Notes: generated by a model from the letters alone, not told the origin. DNA of 64,000 nucleotides from Ruminococcus flavefaciens MA2007 (GCF_000621845.1 NZ_JHXF01000015.1:1-64000), one strand, 5' to 3'; positions 1-9,133 are shown, numbered from the stretch's first letter. A program made the numbers and translations.

Positions 1-255
1 GGGCTCATTCAAAGCCTCAGCGGCACTGCTCATTGCTATGACAACGCTCGTATGGAGAGCTTCTTTGCCACACTGAAAAAAGAAAAGCTGTATCAGATAC
101 CGACCTACAGAATGAAGCGTGAAGAGGTCAAAACTGTCATCTTCAGATATATCTTCGGCTATTACAACACACAAAGGATCAACAGCTTCAACGAAGGCGG
201 TCTCCCACCTGTGACATTAAGAACTTCAACCAAGTCGGCTCATCATGCTGCCTGA
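1..255 (+). CDS. IS3-family transposase OrfB, C-terminal part (5' end outside window)
   Basis: The frame is open from the first base. It carries the typical end of the IS3/IS150-type DDE transposase: SGTAHCYDNARMESFFATLK, including the last catalytic Glu (in MESFF), then the YYNTQRINSF block. OrfB cuts and joins the ends of its own element. Family proteins are about 280 residues, so roughly two thirds lie to the left. An ATG at 52 is internal and is not a real start. No frameshift is visible in this part, so the element may still be intact. Confidence 0.85.
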   Translation, partial: GLIQSLSGTAHCYDNARMESFFATLKKEKLYQIPTYRMKREEVKTVIFRYIFGYYNTQRINSFNEGGLPPVTLRTSTKSAHHAA

Positions 256-306
256 CTCCTGCCTATCCAAGATTTTGGGTGTTCTCCGACTGCACATTTC
301 TTGACA
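1..306 (+). mobile_element. Right end of an IS3-family insertion sequence
   Basis: The transposase C-terminus is followed by about 50 noncoding bases. They end at 301-306 in TTGACA, the reverse complement of the TGTCAAGAAATGTGC start expected for an IS3-type terminal repeat. A minus-strand reading frame entering from the right is native up to this point and becomes arbitrary sequence inside the element. The left end lies outside the window, so the partner repeat and the target duplication cannot be checked here. Confidence 0.6.
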
Positions 307-438
307 ATTCCAGATTACAACAATATCTCCGGTATCTATTCCACAGTCTGGGAGATTAGGGCGTTTCTCAGCGAAAAATATAGCAGGATTCTTTATTCCC
401 TCAGGCAGTAATTCTCTGGGTATATTAATGCTGGTCAT
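307..438 (-). pseudogene. Small gene truncated by the IS3 insertion
   Basis: The frame starts at 438 and reads 44 residues (beginning MTSINIPREL) before reaching the IS end at 306. It then runs 26 more codons inside the IS to a stop at 226. The first 44 residues look like a normal soluble small protein; the rest is IS sequence read backwards. It lies directly after the YolD-like gene and is probably the last gene of the polymerase operon. I do not recognise the family. Confidence 0.5.
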
Positions 439-453
439 ATATACACCTCCGTA

Positions 454-930
454 TTATGCGGATTCAAAGATATGGCTTACAAGATCACCTGATATATCCT
501 TTATTTTATCCATATCAAGTTCCATGTATCTTTGACTGGTACCTACGGTCTTGTATAGCACAATCTTACGGTTTACAGCATCTATTTTTCTGACGCGCTC
601 GGTCATGGTGACATATGAGCCGCCCTGCTTCATTCTGTCATTTAAAAAATATGTAAATGTCAGTATAGGGTGATGTCCGTCTTCTAGTACATCAGCAATA
701 AGGTTTATCTTCTGATTCAATATCTCCATCTCCATTTCCGTAAGTTTCTCTTGCTCTCCTACAATACGTGCTTCTTCACCTACCATGTCTTCATATCCCT
801 CAAGAGCGTTAAAGGCTGAAAACTGTGCTGCCCTTTCGTATGCTGACATCGGCGGGTGTTTATGTGATCGCCAGTGGGGAAGATCGAATATGTCTGCATA
901 AACGACTCTCGCGTCGTTATTTTTTACCAT
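454..930 (-). CDS. YolD-like protein, partner of the Y-family polymerase
   Basis: A 158-aa soluble protein with the conserved RAAQFSAFNALEGYEDM block near residues 33-49, typical of YolD-like proteins encoded next to UmuC/YqjW-type polymerases in Firmicutes. Its start at 930 overlaps the end of the polymerase gene by 14 bp, so the two are probably translationally coupled. YolD-like proteins are thought to act with the error-prone polymerase, but their biochemical role is not settled. The C-terminal half, with VRKIDAVNRKIVL, is less conserved. Confidence 0.75.
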   Translation of the reverse strand: MVKNNDARVVYADIFDLPHWRSHKHPPMSAYERAAQFSAFNALEGYEDMVGEEARIVGEQEKLTEMEMEILNQKINLIADVLEDGHHPILTFTYFLNDRMKQGGSYVTMTERVRKIDAVNRKIVLYKTVGTSQRYMELDMDKIKDISGDLVSHIFESA

Positions 931-2527
931 TCTTCTTCACCTCCGGACCAGCTGCGCGATGGCCACCGATCTGACCATTACGTTCTATTGTTGTACCGCC
1001 TTCAATAAGATTCATGCCTTTCAGAACAGCATTCTTACCGTATTTGCCCTGTAGGAGCAGCGTTGCCCGCTGCAATGCCCGTTCTTTTTCAGCTTTTTCC
1101 TTCTTTTGGGCTTTCTTTCGTTCTTCTTCCTCATAGTCTACAAACAGCTCAAGCTGAACCGGACCGTCATCCTGTGGAATACTGTTCTCATATATCAGAT
1201 TGCAGGCACATATGCTGATGCGGCGAACCAAGAGATCCGGATTAATTATCCTGTCATATAGCTGCATCATGCAGTCTGCTATTTCATTTGTTGAGGATGT
1301 CCATTGCTCAAGGTTTCCGGTACCATGTGCGTGGTACGGAATAATGCGACCATAACCGTCCTTTGAGACTTTACCCTCATATACATTTCCGGTGGTTGTT
1401 ATCTTGTAGACATCTTCTTTAGGTGTTTTTCCATGCATCAGAAGTTGTAGGGAGCTTCTATCATAACCAATCGTAAGAGTAATCTTTTTTGTGACAACAT
1501 ACTTTCTTACCATATCAAGTACAAGCAATTCTGTCATTTCTCTAACCAGCAGTTTTGCTAATTTGCAGTTATACGGCTCTTTTAATACCTGTCCTGATGA
1601 AAGAGAGTTTGTGTATGGCCTGTATGACTTTATAGTACTTATTTCAGTCGGTTCCCAGCCCCATGCGTGATCAATTACTATCTCAGCTTTTACACCAAGT
1701 GATTTGTATAACAGGTCTTCATTAATGGTGCTCAGCCTCGCTATATCTCCCATAGTAAAGCAGTTGAGAGAAGCGACACTGGCTGCAGTTCCTCCGCCAA
1801 TACCCCAGAAGTCTGTAATGGGAGTGTGGCACCAGAGAATCTCACGATAGGAGGTCTCATTTAGTTCCGCTATTCTGACTCCGTCCTTGTCTGCAGGAAC
1901 ATGCTTTGCAACGATATCCATTGCGACTTTTGCGAGGAAGAGGTTAGTTCCGATACCTGCTGTAGCAGTAATACCTGTTTCATATAGGACTTCTCTTATC
2001 ATTGTCATAGCAAGCTCGTGGGCTGTCATGCGATATGTATTGAGATATCCTGTAGCATCTATGAAGCATTCGTCTATGGAATAAACGTGTATATCTTCAG
2101 GGCTTATGTAGCGCATATATATTGAGAATATCTTTGTGCTTATCTCCTCATACAGCCTCATTCGCGGAGGAGCTATTATATATGAAAGCTCCAGCGACGG
2201 ATCTGCTGCCAGAGCATCTGCATCAAATGATGATGAGCTGAAGCAATAACGTCCCTTCTCGTTCTTTGGCAGTATTCTTTTACGAAAAGCCAAGTTAAAG
2301 CGCTTCTGATTGATTTCCTTTACTGCCTGTATGACTTCAAACAAGCGGGCTCGACCAGGTATTCCATAAGCTTTCAGTGATGGTGTAACTGCCAGACATA
2401 TTGTTTTCTCGGTGCGTGTTTCATCTGCTACGACAAGGTTTGTGGTAAGCGGATCAAGCTCACGGTCAACGCATTCGACCGACGCATAGAAGCTTTTCAG
2501 GTCGATAGCTATATATACCTTGTCCAT
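917..2527 (-). CDS. Y-family (UmuC/DinB-like) translesion DNA polymerase
   Basis: A 536-aa error-prone polymerase. The first metal ligand is D9 in IAIDLKSFYASVE, and the catalytic pair D152/E153 lies in SIDECFID at residues 150-157. After the palm come the thumb (FWGIGGGTAASVASL) and little-finger regions. The C-terminal tail is Lys/Glu-rich. Such enzymes copy past DNA lesions during SOS. It belongs to a minus-strand operon with a preceding 96-aa protein and a following YolD-like protein, downstream of a LexA-like S24 repressor, so damage induction is likely. It resembles the UvrX/YqjW polymerases of Firmicutes mobile elements more than housekeeping DinB. Confidence 0.92.
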   Translation of the reverse strand: MDKVYIAIDLKSFYASVECVDRELDPLTTNLVVADETRTEKTICLAVTPSLKAYGIPGRARLFEVIQAVKEINQKRFNLAFRKRILPKNEKGRYCFSSSSFDADALAADPSLELSYIIAPPRMRLYEEISTKIFSIYMRYISPEDIHVYSIDECFIDATGYLNTYRMTAHELAMTMIREVLYETGITATAGIGTNLFLAKVAMDIVAKHVPADKDGVRIAELNETSYREILWCHTPITDFWGIGGGTAASVASLNCFTMGDIARLSTINEDLLYKSLGVKAEIVIDHAWGWEPTEISTIKSYRPYTNSLSSGQVLKEPYNCKLAKLLVREMTELLVLDMVRKYVVTKKITLTIGYDRSSLQLLMHGKTPKEDVYKITTTGNVYEGKVSKDGYGRIIPYHAHGTGNLEQWTSSTNEIADCMMQLYDRIINPDLLVRRISICACNLIYENSIPQDDGPVQLELFVDYEEEERKKAQKKEKAEKERALQRATLLLQGKYGKNAVLKGMNLIEGGTTIERNGQIGGHRAAGPEVKKNGKK

Positions 2528-2555
2528 ATTAACACGCTCCTTCTAATACGTGCCG

Positions 2556-2846
2556 CTATATAACAGTCGGACACTCCACATACCATCTTCCGACTCTGCT
2601 GGCATGCTGATTATTGGATTTCTGAAAGTACAGATACTTTGTTTCGCCTTTTACTACCACAGTATAGCAGTCACAGGTTGGGCTGTCATGATGAGTGCCG
2701 GCAGGTCTGAAATCCTTGACGGCTTCAATTTGGAATACACGACCGTCACTCCATGTTATGGATCTTGGCTGCATATATCCTGTAGAGTCAAAATCAGAAT
2801 TGACCTTCACATATACACGTTCCATTCTTATTACCGGTTGTTTCAT
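2556..2846 (-). CDS. Conserved 96-aa protein upstream of the polymerase
   Basis: A small basic protein with the pattern RVYVKVNSDFDSTGYMQPRS, ITWSDGRVFQIEAVKDFRPA and RWYVECP. I recognise this as the small conserved protein often found immediately upstream of clostridial UmuC-like polymerases; no function is established. A strong site (AGGAGGT) precedes the start at 2846. The gene ends 28 bp before the polymerase start and is almost certainly cotranscribed with it. A 10-bp palindrome, TATGTACATA, lies upstream at 2881-2890. Confidence 0.7.
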   Translation of the reverse strand: MKQPVIRMERVYVKVNSDFDSTGYMQPRSITWSDGRVFQIEAVKDFRPAGTHHDSPTCDCYTVVVKGETKYLYFQKSNNQHASRVGRWYVECPTVI

Positions 2847-2914
2847 ACTTCAGACCTCCTTCTTTATGATAATATTAAAGTATGTACATAATCATCATGT
2901 TTTTGCGTTAATCT

Positions 2915-3640
2915 TTACGCCTGATTTTCATTAACTTTTATTAAAAACTTCATTATTATGCTAGTAAGTTCTATAACATACTCAATTTCATTTTTATTGA
3001 CTTTGTCGTTGTGCTTAACGTGATTGTTTTGAAACTTTGTATAATAGTCGATTATTTTGGGAACCATATTCTTCAGTTCCGTAGAAGTACCTGATTTATC
3101 AAGAATACTACATATACCATTTATTTGGTTTTCAAGGCTTTTGTCGTTACAAAGTAACTCTTTAACTAACAGTTCAAATGATAAACGTAAATCGTCTAGG
3201 GTATTTCTCTCAAAAATGCCACCTTCATACTTGGATAAAGCACTGTCATATTGTTTTAATGCTAATGGATGTCCAGATAGCCAGTGCTTTGTTTTTTGGA
3301 TGAGTTCTGTTTCACTGATTTTTTCTGTAGCTAGTATTCCATATCTTAAGTATAGTTTATTTTTTAATTCTGATATTTCTTTATAATCTGATGGAAATAT
3401 TTCGCATAATTCTTTGATAATTCTAAATTGTTCTGGAGCACTAAAAACTTGAAGATTTTCCTTCAAAGCGGTACGTTTATTAGCTGCTTCAAAAGGATAA
3501 GAAGCATGAGGAATAATCTTATTAAAGTCTACGGCGTATGAATTGCAAAGCTCAACAATTTTATGGCCGCTTAATCCGTTATTTGTATCAGCAAGAATAC
3601 TGCAAGCGTATGTTAAAAAGGAATTGTCTAACTTTTCCAT
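2915..3640 (-). CDS. Abi-like protein (AbiJ-type N-terminus, HEPN-like C-terminus)
   Basis: A 241-aa protein. The frame runs back to 3754, but the likely start is the ATG at 3640, with AAGGAG inside the end of the repressor gene. The N-terminal half (LADTNNGLSGHKIVELCNSY, then IPH and NKRTALKENL) resembles AbiJ-type domains of abortive-infection proteins. The C-terminal helical half (LRLSFELLVKELL and FQNNHVKHND) is HEPN-like, although a clear R-x4-6-H motif is not visible. It is coupled to the S24 repressor, so it may be made on derepression. A role in phage exclusion is inference; similarity is by eye only. Confidence 0.5.
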   Translation of the reverse strand: MEKLDNSFLTYACSILADTNNGLSGHKIVELCNSYAVDFNKIIPHASYPFEAANKRTALKENLQVFSAPEQFRIIKELCEIFPSDYKEISELKNKLYLRYGILATEKISETELIQKTKHWLSGHPLALKQYDSALSKYEGGIFERNTLDDLRLSFELLVKELLCNDKSLENQINGICSILDKSGTSTELKNMVPKIIDYYTKFQNNHVKHNDKVNKNEIEYVIELTSIIMKFLIKVNENQA

Positions 3641-3641
3641 A

Positions 3642-4499
3642 TTACAATTCTCCTTGTAAAGCCTCGTAATTGTCTGCATCTGCTTGACTTGCGATAGATT
3701 CAGGATCCAGAATACCCAGTACACGACCAATGAGGTATACGCTGTCATCATCATTGAAATGCATGGGCGGGTATTTTTTATTATAGGAATGAAGACCGTC
3801 TTCCTCTAATACCTTAATATATGTGTTATTACCGACCATGAAAGCGCCGACCTCACCATATTGAAGTTCGGGACAACCGGGGTACTTTTCAACAAGAACC
3901 ATATCGCCGTCATGATACTCGGGTTCCATACTATCACCGTTTACAGCAAATACAAGATCAGCCTGACGTATAGCTGTATTTGTATGAGGGTAGAGGTAGA
4001 TAGGCTCGCCTTCATCCTCAAATTCTACGCCGCTGTCAAAACCTGCAGCGAGGCCCTTGTCACAGAATGTGAGTTTGATAACTTCCGGGCATCTGCCTGT
4101 AAACTCTGCCGTCTTTAGCGAAGAGATAAGATTGTCAACGGCAAGCTGATGTCCAAGAGTCATACCACGATAGTCTTCTATCATCATCTGCTCTTTTTCA
4201 GTATATATATTTGTGGGATTATCGATGCCGTATAACTCATAAAGGGATATTCCGAGCAGGTCACATAATGTGGGAACGACGCTGAAATCAGGCCTTGTTC
4301 TTCCGCTTTCCCAGTTGCTGACAGCATTAGGAGTTATACCTACTACGCTGGCTACAGCCTTCTGCTCAAGGCCGAGACGTTCTCTGTAATATTTAATACG
4401 CTTTCCGACAGCGTGCGCATCCTTCAGATGTACAGGATTCGTGATATTGCTTTTATTGTTGCTTTTTGATATTTTAGGCTTTTTGTCCTCCTGTTTCAT
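3642..4499 (-). CDS. XRE/S24 LexA-like self-cleaving repressor
   Basis: A 285-aa regulator. An XRE helix-turn-helix occupies about residues 32-92 (AVGKRIKYYRERLGLEQ, GITPNAVSNWESGRTRP). An S24 peptidase domain carries nucleophile S190 (GDSMEP) and base K229 (TYIKVL). An Ala-Gly bond at 152-153, just before the peptidase domain, is a plausible autocleavage site. AAAGGAG precedes the start at 4499. Family members repress phage or SOS genes and cleave themselves with RecA filaments. It heads the polymerase operon and faces an ImmA-type protease gene, an alternative way to remove it. Confidence 0.88.
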   Translation of the reverse strand: MKQEDKKPKISKSNNKSNITNPVHLKDAHAVGKRIKYYRERLGLEQKAVASVVGITPNAVSNWESGRTRPDFSVVPTLCDLLGISLYELYGIDNPTNIYTEKEQMMIEDYRGMTLGHQLAVDNLISSLKTAEFTGRCPEVIKLTFCDKGLAAGFDSGVEFEDEGEPIYLYPHTNTAIRQADLVFAVNGDSMEPEYHDGDMVLVEKYPGCPELQYGEVGAFMVGNNTYIKVLEEDGLHSYNKKYPPMHFNDDDSVYLIGRVLGILDPESIASQADADNYEALQGEL

Positions 4500-4671
4500 A
4501 ACAGACTCCTTTCGGATAACAAATAGTTAAATAAGAAACTGTGAATGTCTACAAAGTTTTTCAAGCCATTTTCAACACTGATAATGGTTTAAGTCTTAAA
4601 AAACTCCTTATTACGTTGTCTTTATATATACTATAACACACTAAAAATGATTTGTCAATAGAAAATATTGC

Positions 4672-4700
4672 TTGCAAAATAAAATTCAGTGTGATATAAT
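4672..4700 (+). promoter_or_regulatory. Extended -10 promoter of the ImmA-like gene
   Basis: TTGCAA (4672-4677), a 17-bp spacer and TATAAT (4695-4700), with TG one base before the -10. The leader to the start codon is about 170 bp; CTGTAG near 4741 can pair with CTACAG near 4809, so it may fold. No recognisable riboswitch class. Confidence 0.6.
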
Positions 4701-4875
4701 ATAGTTGCTGGTATTCTGTCTATATATAAATGAGCCTTTTGCTGTAGGGTGTGTGCAGCAGAGGGCAGGGGAGTATACCGGTACACTTCGCCATCAACCC
4801 AATTCGCTACAGAAAGATATAGGGAATAACAAAAGAATGGAGTCAGAATACAAGTTGCGAAATAGGAGGGCGTAA

Positions 4876-6825
4876 ATGACAATATATATTAATAGAGGAT
4901 CTTTTCTTCATATTCCGGATAAGGTTCATCCGGGACAGTATAAGGTTATACGAAATCCAGAATGGAACGGTGAGCTACCGGAGATAGTATCTTTTACAGA
5001 TTTTCTCAGATGGAATTATACTGCAGACTATGGTTGCTTTATACGTGAACTGCATTTTTACAGACAGCTTTCTCTTCCATGGGGTATAACAGATAAGGCT
5101 GATATTGAAACCGTTATCATAGAGGACGGCAGATATGACCGTATTGATCAAGAGTCGTTTTCTATGTATGTTATCTGTAATGTAGTCTTTGCAGAAGGAT
5201 CATATCGTTGCTGCCAGAAATATATCGTGCACGGTGTATATGTATCAGGAGGCAGATCAGACTTTTTACTTGATGCAGAGCTATATAACGACCAATATAT
5301 ACGGCTGTGTAATCCGATGGATGAATACCTTGTGCCAATACTTTCAAAGAAGGATTTTGAAAGTATTGCGGATGAAATAGTTGATAAGTATTATCCGTAT
5401 AAGGCGAATTATCCATGTCGTGTAAATACTACAGCTATTGCCAAAGCTATGGGACTGGATATCAGATATGCCCGTTTATCTAAGAATGGCAGCGTAAGAT
5501 CAAAGCTTATTCTTGAAAAAGGAGATACAATGGTGTATAATGAGCAGGGAAGAGCTAAAAAGCTCCATGTAACAGGACCAACTATCTTTATAGATAACAT
5601 CGTTGATAATGACGAGGCGCAGAACGCTATTATTCATGAGTGCGTTCATTTTTATCTTCATAACCTGTTCTATGAGCTTCAGAGCTATTACAGGAAAATG
5701 GTCGGACGAAAGATGCCTGAGTTCAACGATTACTTCTATTCTAAGTCTCAGAAAAGCTGTCTTAAATGGATGGAGACACAGGCGACAGCGATTCCTCGCT
5801 TTATACAGATGCCAGAGGAACAGACAACTGATGTCATAGTTTCGTATCTAGACAGGCATCCGGGAGAACCGGACTGGAATGATTATAGGGGCCTTATAAA
5901 TCTTGTAAAAGGAAAATTCGGAGTAACCAGAAATACTGCAAAGAAAAGAATAGCAGAGCTTGGCTGGCTGGAAGTCCGAGGCGTATACGTGTATAATATA
6001 TCAGGCTATGTTGAGGATTATGATGTAGAATATGATTTCCCTGATGACTACACCTATACTTTATCACTGCGCCAGATAGCGGATGTATATGCTTCATGCG
6101 AAATCTTTGCAAAGCTGTTACGTACAAAGAAATTCATATATGTAGACGGACATGTTGTTATCAACAGCGATAAATACGTTCATAAAGAAAATGCTACGGG
6201 CGTAGGCCTTACAGAATATGCAAGGCATCATATGGCAGAGTGCTGCCTGGATTTTAAGAGAGTCTATGCTGAGTTCGACTACAGCTATACATACGGTGAA
6301 CTGCATAAGGAAGCCCTGACACCGATAAATGATGAAAACCGTGTGCTTACGGACGAGCAGAGAAAGAAGATACGACTCGCGCTATATGAGCTTTCAGACG
6401 ATAGTATGAAGCTTGAAGAGCATCCTGTTCAGGATGAAATGGCTCGTGCAGTCATATTCCATATGCAGCGGTGTGGTGTTACTGTGGACGAAGTTGCCGA
6501 TCGAAGCGGCATGGGTGTTGATACAGTAATGAAACTTCGTAAAGGCAGAAAGGCAGCGGGCAAGTTCAAACTTGAGACAATACTTGCGTTCTGTGTAGCT
6601 CTCGAGCTCGAGGAAGCTTTCCGTGTTGATTTGATGCATAAGGCAAGAGTTGAGTTCGATATGGAGAATCCTGCTCATAGAATGTATCTGACAATACTGG
6701 ATCTGTTGCCGGAAGCAAATGTTTTTCAGATAAATGACCTGCTGAGATCAGAAGGCTTTACTCCATGGACCAGAGAGAATGAGGAGCCAAAGAGAAAGGC
6801 GAGAAAGAAAAAAGAAGCAGTATAA
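4876..6825 (+). CDS. ImmA/IrrE-type zinc metallopeptidase with C-terminal HTH-like region
   Basis: A 649-aa protein starting after AGGAGGG. The metal site is HECVH at residues 254-258, in a context (AIIHECVHFYLHN) typical of ImmA/IrrE peptidases. The N-terminal 180 residues are unassigned. The C-terminal region (GVTVDEVADRSGMGVDTVMK, ILAFCVALELEE) looks like an XRE-type helix-turn-helix. ImmA of ICEBs1 destroys its cognate XRE repressor to induce excision; IrrE/DdrO act similarly in DNA damage. The divergent S24 repressor is the obvious substrate candidate, though that repressor can probably also cleave itself. The protein is about twice the usual ImmA length. Confidence 0.82.
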   Translation: MTIYINRGSFLHIPDKVHPGQYKVIRNPEWNGELPEIVSFTDFLRWNYTADYGCFIRELHFYRQLSLPWGITDKADIETVIIEDGRYDRIDQESFSMYVICNVVFAEGSYRCCQKYIVHGVYVSGGRSDFLLDAELYNDQYIRLCNPMDEYLVPILSKKDFESIADEIVDKYYPYKANYPCRVNTTAIAKAMGLDIRYARLSKNGSVRSKLILEKGDTMVYNEQGRAKKLHVTGPTIFIDNIVDNDEAQNAIIHECVHFYLHNLFYELQSYYRKMVGRKMPEFNDYFYSKSQKSCLKWMETQATAIPRFIQMPEEQTTDVIVSYLDRHPGEPDWNDYRGLINLVKGKFGVTRNTAKKRIAELGWLEVRGVYVYNISGYVEDYDVEYDFPDDYTYTLSLRQIADVYASCEIFAKLLRTKKFIYVDGHVVINSDKYVHKENATGVGLTEYARHHMAECCLDFKRVYAEFDYSYTYGELHKEALTPINDENRVLTDEQRKKIRLALYELSDDSMKLEEHPVQDEMARAVIFHMQRCGVTVDEVADRSGMGVDTVMKLRKGRKAAGKFKLETILAFCVALELEEAFRVDLMHKARVEFDMENPAHRMYLTILDLLPEANVFQINDLLRSEGFTPWTRENEEPKRKARKKKEAV

Positions 6826-6890
6826 CATTACTGTTTTTTCGTTTGTATACGGAAAATTGTATTGTGAATGTAATGGAATAAAAGATAAAG

Positions 6891-6930
6891 ATACCCTCGC
6901 CTAATGTGACAACATGTTAGGCGAGGGTAT
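6891..6930. terminator. Bidirectional terminator between convergent genes
   Basis: Perfect 14-bp arms (6891-6904 and 6917-6930, core ACCCTCGCCTAA) with a 12-base loop, between convergent transcription units. Flanking U tracts are weak. The rest of 6826-7102 has no gene; TCCTCAAAAC (6966-6975) recurs inverted at 7083-7092. Confidence 0.65.
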
Positions 6931-7102
6931 TATGTTCTTATGTGTGACTGTTAATTCGATGTTTCTCCTCAAAACGCAAACATTCGTTGAAATAATAAAA
7001 ATGTATTAAGTGATATAATAATAGTGCAAGCAAAAGTACAAAAAACGTTGAAAAGCTTGAATTATCGAGGATGTCATCTATAGTTTTGAGGAAAAGCAGT
7101 TA

Positions 7103-8719
7103 TCATTTAAGACAGTCATTGAGAAGATTTAAGTAACCGGAAGGTGCTTGCATTGCTTCAAAAGGAGTTTGGTGCTTCATATCATATCCATAACCATACC
7201 AAGGAATTACGTTGAATTTTGAATCCCAAGCTGAAGATTCACTTACTTTTATATAATCTTCAGTATATCCGCGGAATGCTATGCAGAAAGCTCCATTTCT
7301 ATTTATATAACCATTATAATGGTACTGACTATAACCTATGTGATTTCTATCAAAATGCATCTGCATTTTTCTGCCATCTTTCATTTCTTTATAAGGGAGT
7401 GTCAAATCTGCGTATTTATCCATTAGTTTTCTAATCTGTGAATCAGCAATTGTTATAGTTGCAGTTCTAACATTTTCCTGAGATTTATATAGAGTTACAG
7501 TTACATCGACAGTATCACGAGCATTCGCAGCTGCACTTAATGTCTGAAGAGCCAAACCTGTTTTAACAACTCCATATGAATGATAATCTTCACCCTCTAA
7601 TTCGAGACTTAAAAATTCAGTCCAATTAAAATTAGAGTCTCTCTTGGTTAATTTATGTTCAATAGTAAGACCATTTGGCCGAATATCATCAGTTGTTACA
7701 ATCTTATATCTATAGCCTCCATAACAAATAGAACCAAGGGGATATGTGCTGTTTCCTGCTTCATACTTATTAGGAAGATTAGGCTGCTGACGGTCTACAC
7801 GTTCTAGATACCAGTTATCATTATCTCTTGAATCACTTCTTTGCCAAAGTTGAACACCAGCACAATTATCCATAGAAGAATTTGTAACTTCGAGTACTTT
7901 TTCACCATAACTATTTGCTGAACCAATTTCAACACTGCCATCAATCATAGGTCTGAATCTGAAGTTCTGTTCTGTATAAGAATTTAAAGCATAGTAAATC
8001 TTCAGATCAGTACCATTTGAATTTGCATCTTTTGCACTCCACAGATCAAAACACATATTCTCACAGTTCATTGGATAAATTTTATAGAAGCCTGTGCTCT
8101 CATATTTAATTCTGAACTGCTGATTAGCACCACCATGTAATGAATGCTGTATTATTCTTGCGCCATTTTGAGTACCATTTGATTCAACATCCATGTATTT
8201 GTTGGATTTCTTATTGCGAATGTAATAAATACCATCATATATAACATACGGTACAGGGCCATAGCTTGCTTGAGAAGATGACGATGATGACGACGAAGAT
8301 GAAGATGATGAAGATGATGAAGAAGTATGAGGTCTAAGTACAGCCTTCATTTTATTTCTGGAATTAGTTCCAAAATAACCATCTGCTGTTAAACCATAAC
8401 TGCTCTGAAACTTCAGAAGTGCTGTTTTTGATGCCGGACCAAAATATCCGTCAACACTTAATTGGGAAGTATTAAGATGAATGCCATTGACATCTCCATT
8501 CATAACAAGGTCATTTATAGCACACTGAAACCACATTACGTCATCTCCGTACAGCTGTGAACCTCCGTTGTAATAAAGCTGACGAGTTGGCTCAGAATGA
8601 TCCCAATATTGAAAACTGTTGTTCGCTGCAGAAGCAGATACAGGTAATACTGTTAAGATCATTAAAATACTTATGAAGACACTTATGAATGGTTTGGAAA
8701 TATTCTTCATTTTTAACAT
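7103..8719 (-). CDS. Secreted peptidoglycan-binding / ricin-type lectin protein
   Basis: A 538-aa exported protein. A Sec signal peptide (about residues 1-31, ending ASA) is followed by a PG_binding_1 domain near 50-130 (LSVDGYFGPASKTALLKFQS and TADGYFGTNSRNKMKA). A serine-only linker of about 17 residues follows, then a ricin B-type lectin domain near 160-310 (YYIRNKKSNKYMDVESNG, QFRIKYE, NWYLER). The C-terminal 220 residues are unrecognised. Both binding modules suggest cell-wall or polysaccharide attachment; no catalytic domain or dockerin is evident. It lies between the repressor/protease region and the phage early genes, so it may be accessory or chromosomal. It is AT-rich relative to phage genes. 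Confidence 0.8.
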   Translation of the reverse strand: MLKMKNISKPFISVFISILMILTVLPVSASAANNSFQYWDHSEPTRQLYYNGGSQLYGDDVMWFQCAINDLVMNGDVNGIHLNTSQLSVDGYFGPASKTALLKFQSSYGLTADGYFGTNSRNKMKAVLRPHTSSSSSSSSSSSSSSSSSQASYGPVPYVIYDGIYYIRNKKSNKYMDVESNGTQNGARIIQHSLHGGANQQFRIKYESTGFYKIYPMNCENMCFDLWSAKDANSNGTDLKIYYALNSYTEQNFRFRPMIDGSVEIGSANSYGEKVLEVTNSSMDNCAGVQLWQRSDSRDNDNWYLERVDRQQPNLPNKYEAGNSTYPLGSICYGGYRYKIVTTDDIRPNGLTIEHKLTKRDSNFNWTEFLSLELEGEDYHSYGVVKTGLALQTLSAAANARDTVDVTVTLYKSQENVRTATITIADSQIRKLMDKYADLTLPYKEMKDGRKMQMHFDRNHIGYSQYHYNGYINRNGAFCIAFRGYTEDYIKVSESSAWDSKFNVIPWYGYGYDMKHQTPFEAMQAPSGYLNLLNDCLK

Positions 8720-8957
8720 ACTCCTTATTTAATAAATTATTCAAAGACCAAATGAATAAAAAATATCATTAAAATATAATACCTCCCCCTTCCTTTTTTA
8801 ATTGTTAATATTGGATATTTAATTTTCATTTAGTCGAAATATATTATAACATATATAGTCGGATACGTCAACAACTTGTGTAAAAATAGTTTTGTATTTA
8901 ATACGGTTATCCTTTAAATGATTTTCCATATAACGATAGACGACACATCATAATTAC

Positions 8958-8981
8958 AGAGATCTTTGGGTCTCTTTTTTT
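8958..8981 (+). terminator. Short hairpin with T tract
   Basis: AGAGA (8958-8962) and TCTCT (8971-8975) followed by seven T. It looks like a weak plus-strand terminator although no plus-strand gene lies upstream; it may end an unannotated transcript or insulate the control region. Confidence 0.35.
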
Positions 8982-8993
8982 ATGCCTAGTCGT

Positions 8994-9014
8994 TGGTCGG
9001 ATGCAAACCGACCA
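8994..9014. promoter_or_regulatory. Dyad operator candidate
   Basis: Arms TGGTCGG (8994-9000) and CCGACCA (9008-9014) flank a 7-bp centre. The 11-mer AAACCGACCAT (9005-9015) recurs inverted as ATGGTCGGTTT at 9134-9144, and TAGTCGG occurs at 8856-8862. Clustering of one half-site in the phage control region suggests repressor binding; the repressor is not identified. Confidence 0.5.
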
Positions 9015-9133
9015 TGTTTAAGATGTAGAAATAGTTAGGTAATATTTTGTTAATAGTATGTTAATATAAATAGTGCATTATTACTCGTTTAACGATTAGA
9101 TTTGCTTGTATTAGGACATAATTAACAAAAAAT

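Noticed and set aside
4741..4815. Riboswitch in the ImmA-like leader
   Set aside because: Only one 6-bp closing stem is clear; no known aptamer core is visible.
4655..4882. Minus-strand 75-aa frame
   Set aside because: Covers the promoter and leader of the ImmA-like gene; no SD and no conserved look.
8281..8330. Run of GATGAC/GATGAA-like triplets as a possible satellite
   Set aside because: It is the serine linker of the secreted protein read on the other strand, with mixed serine codons.
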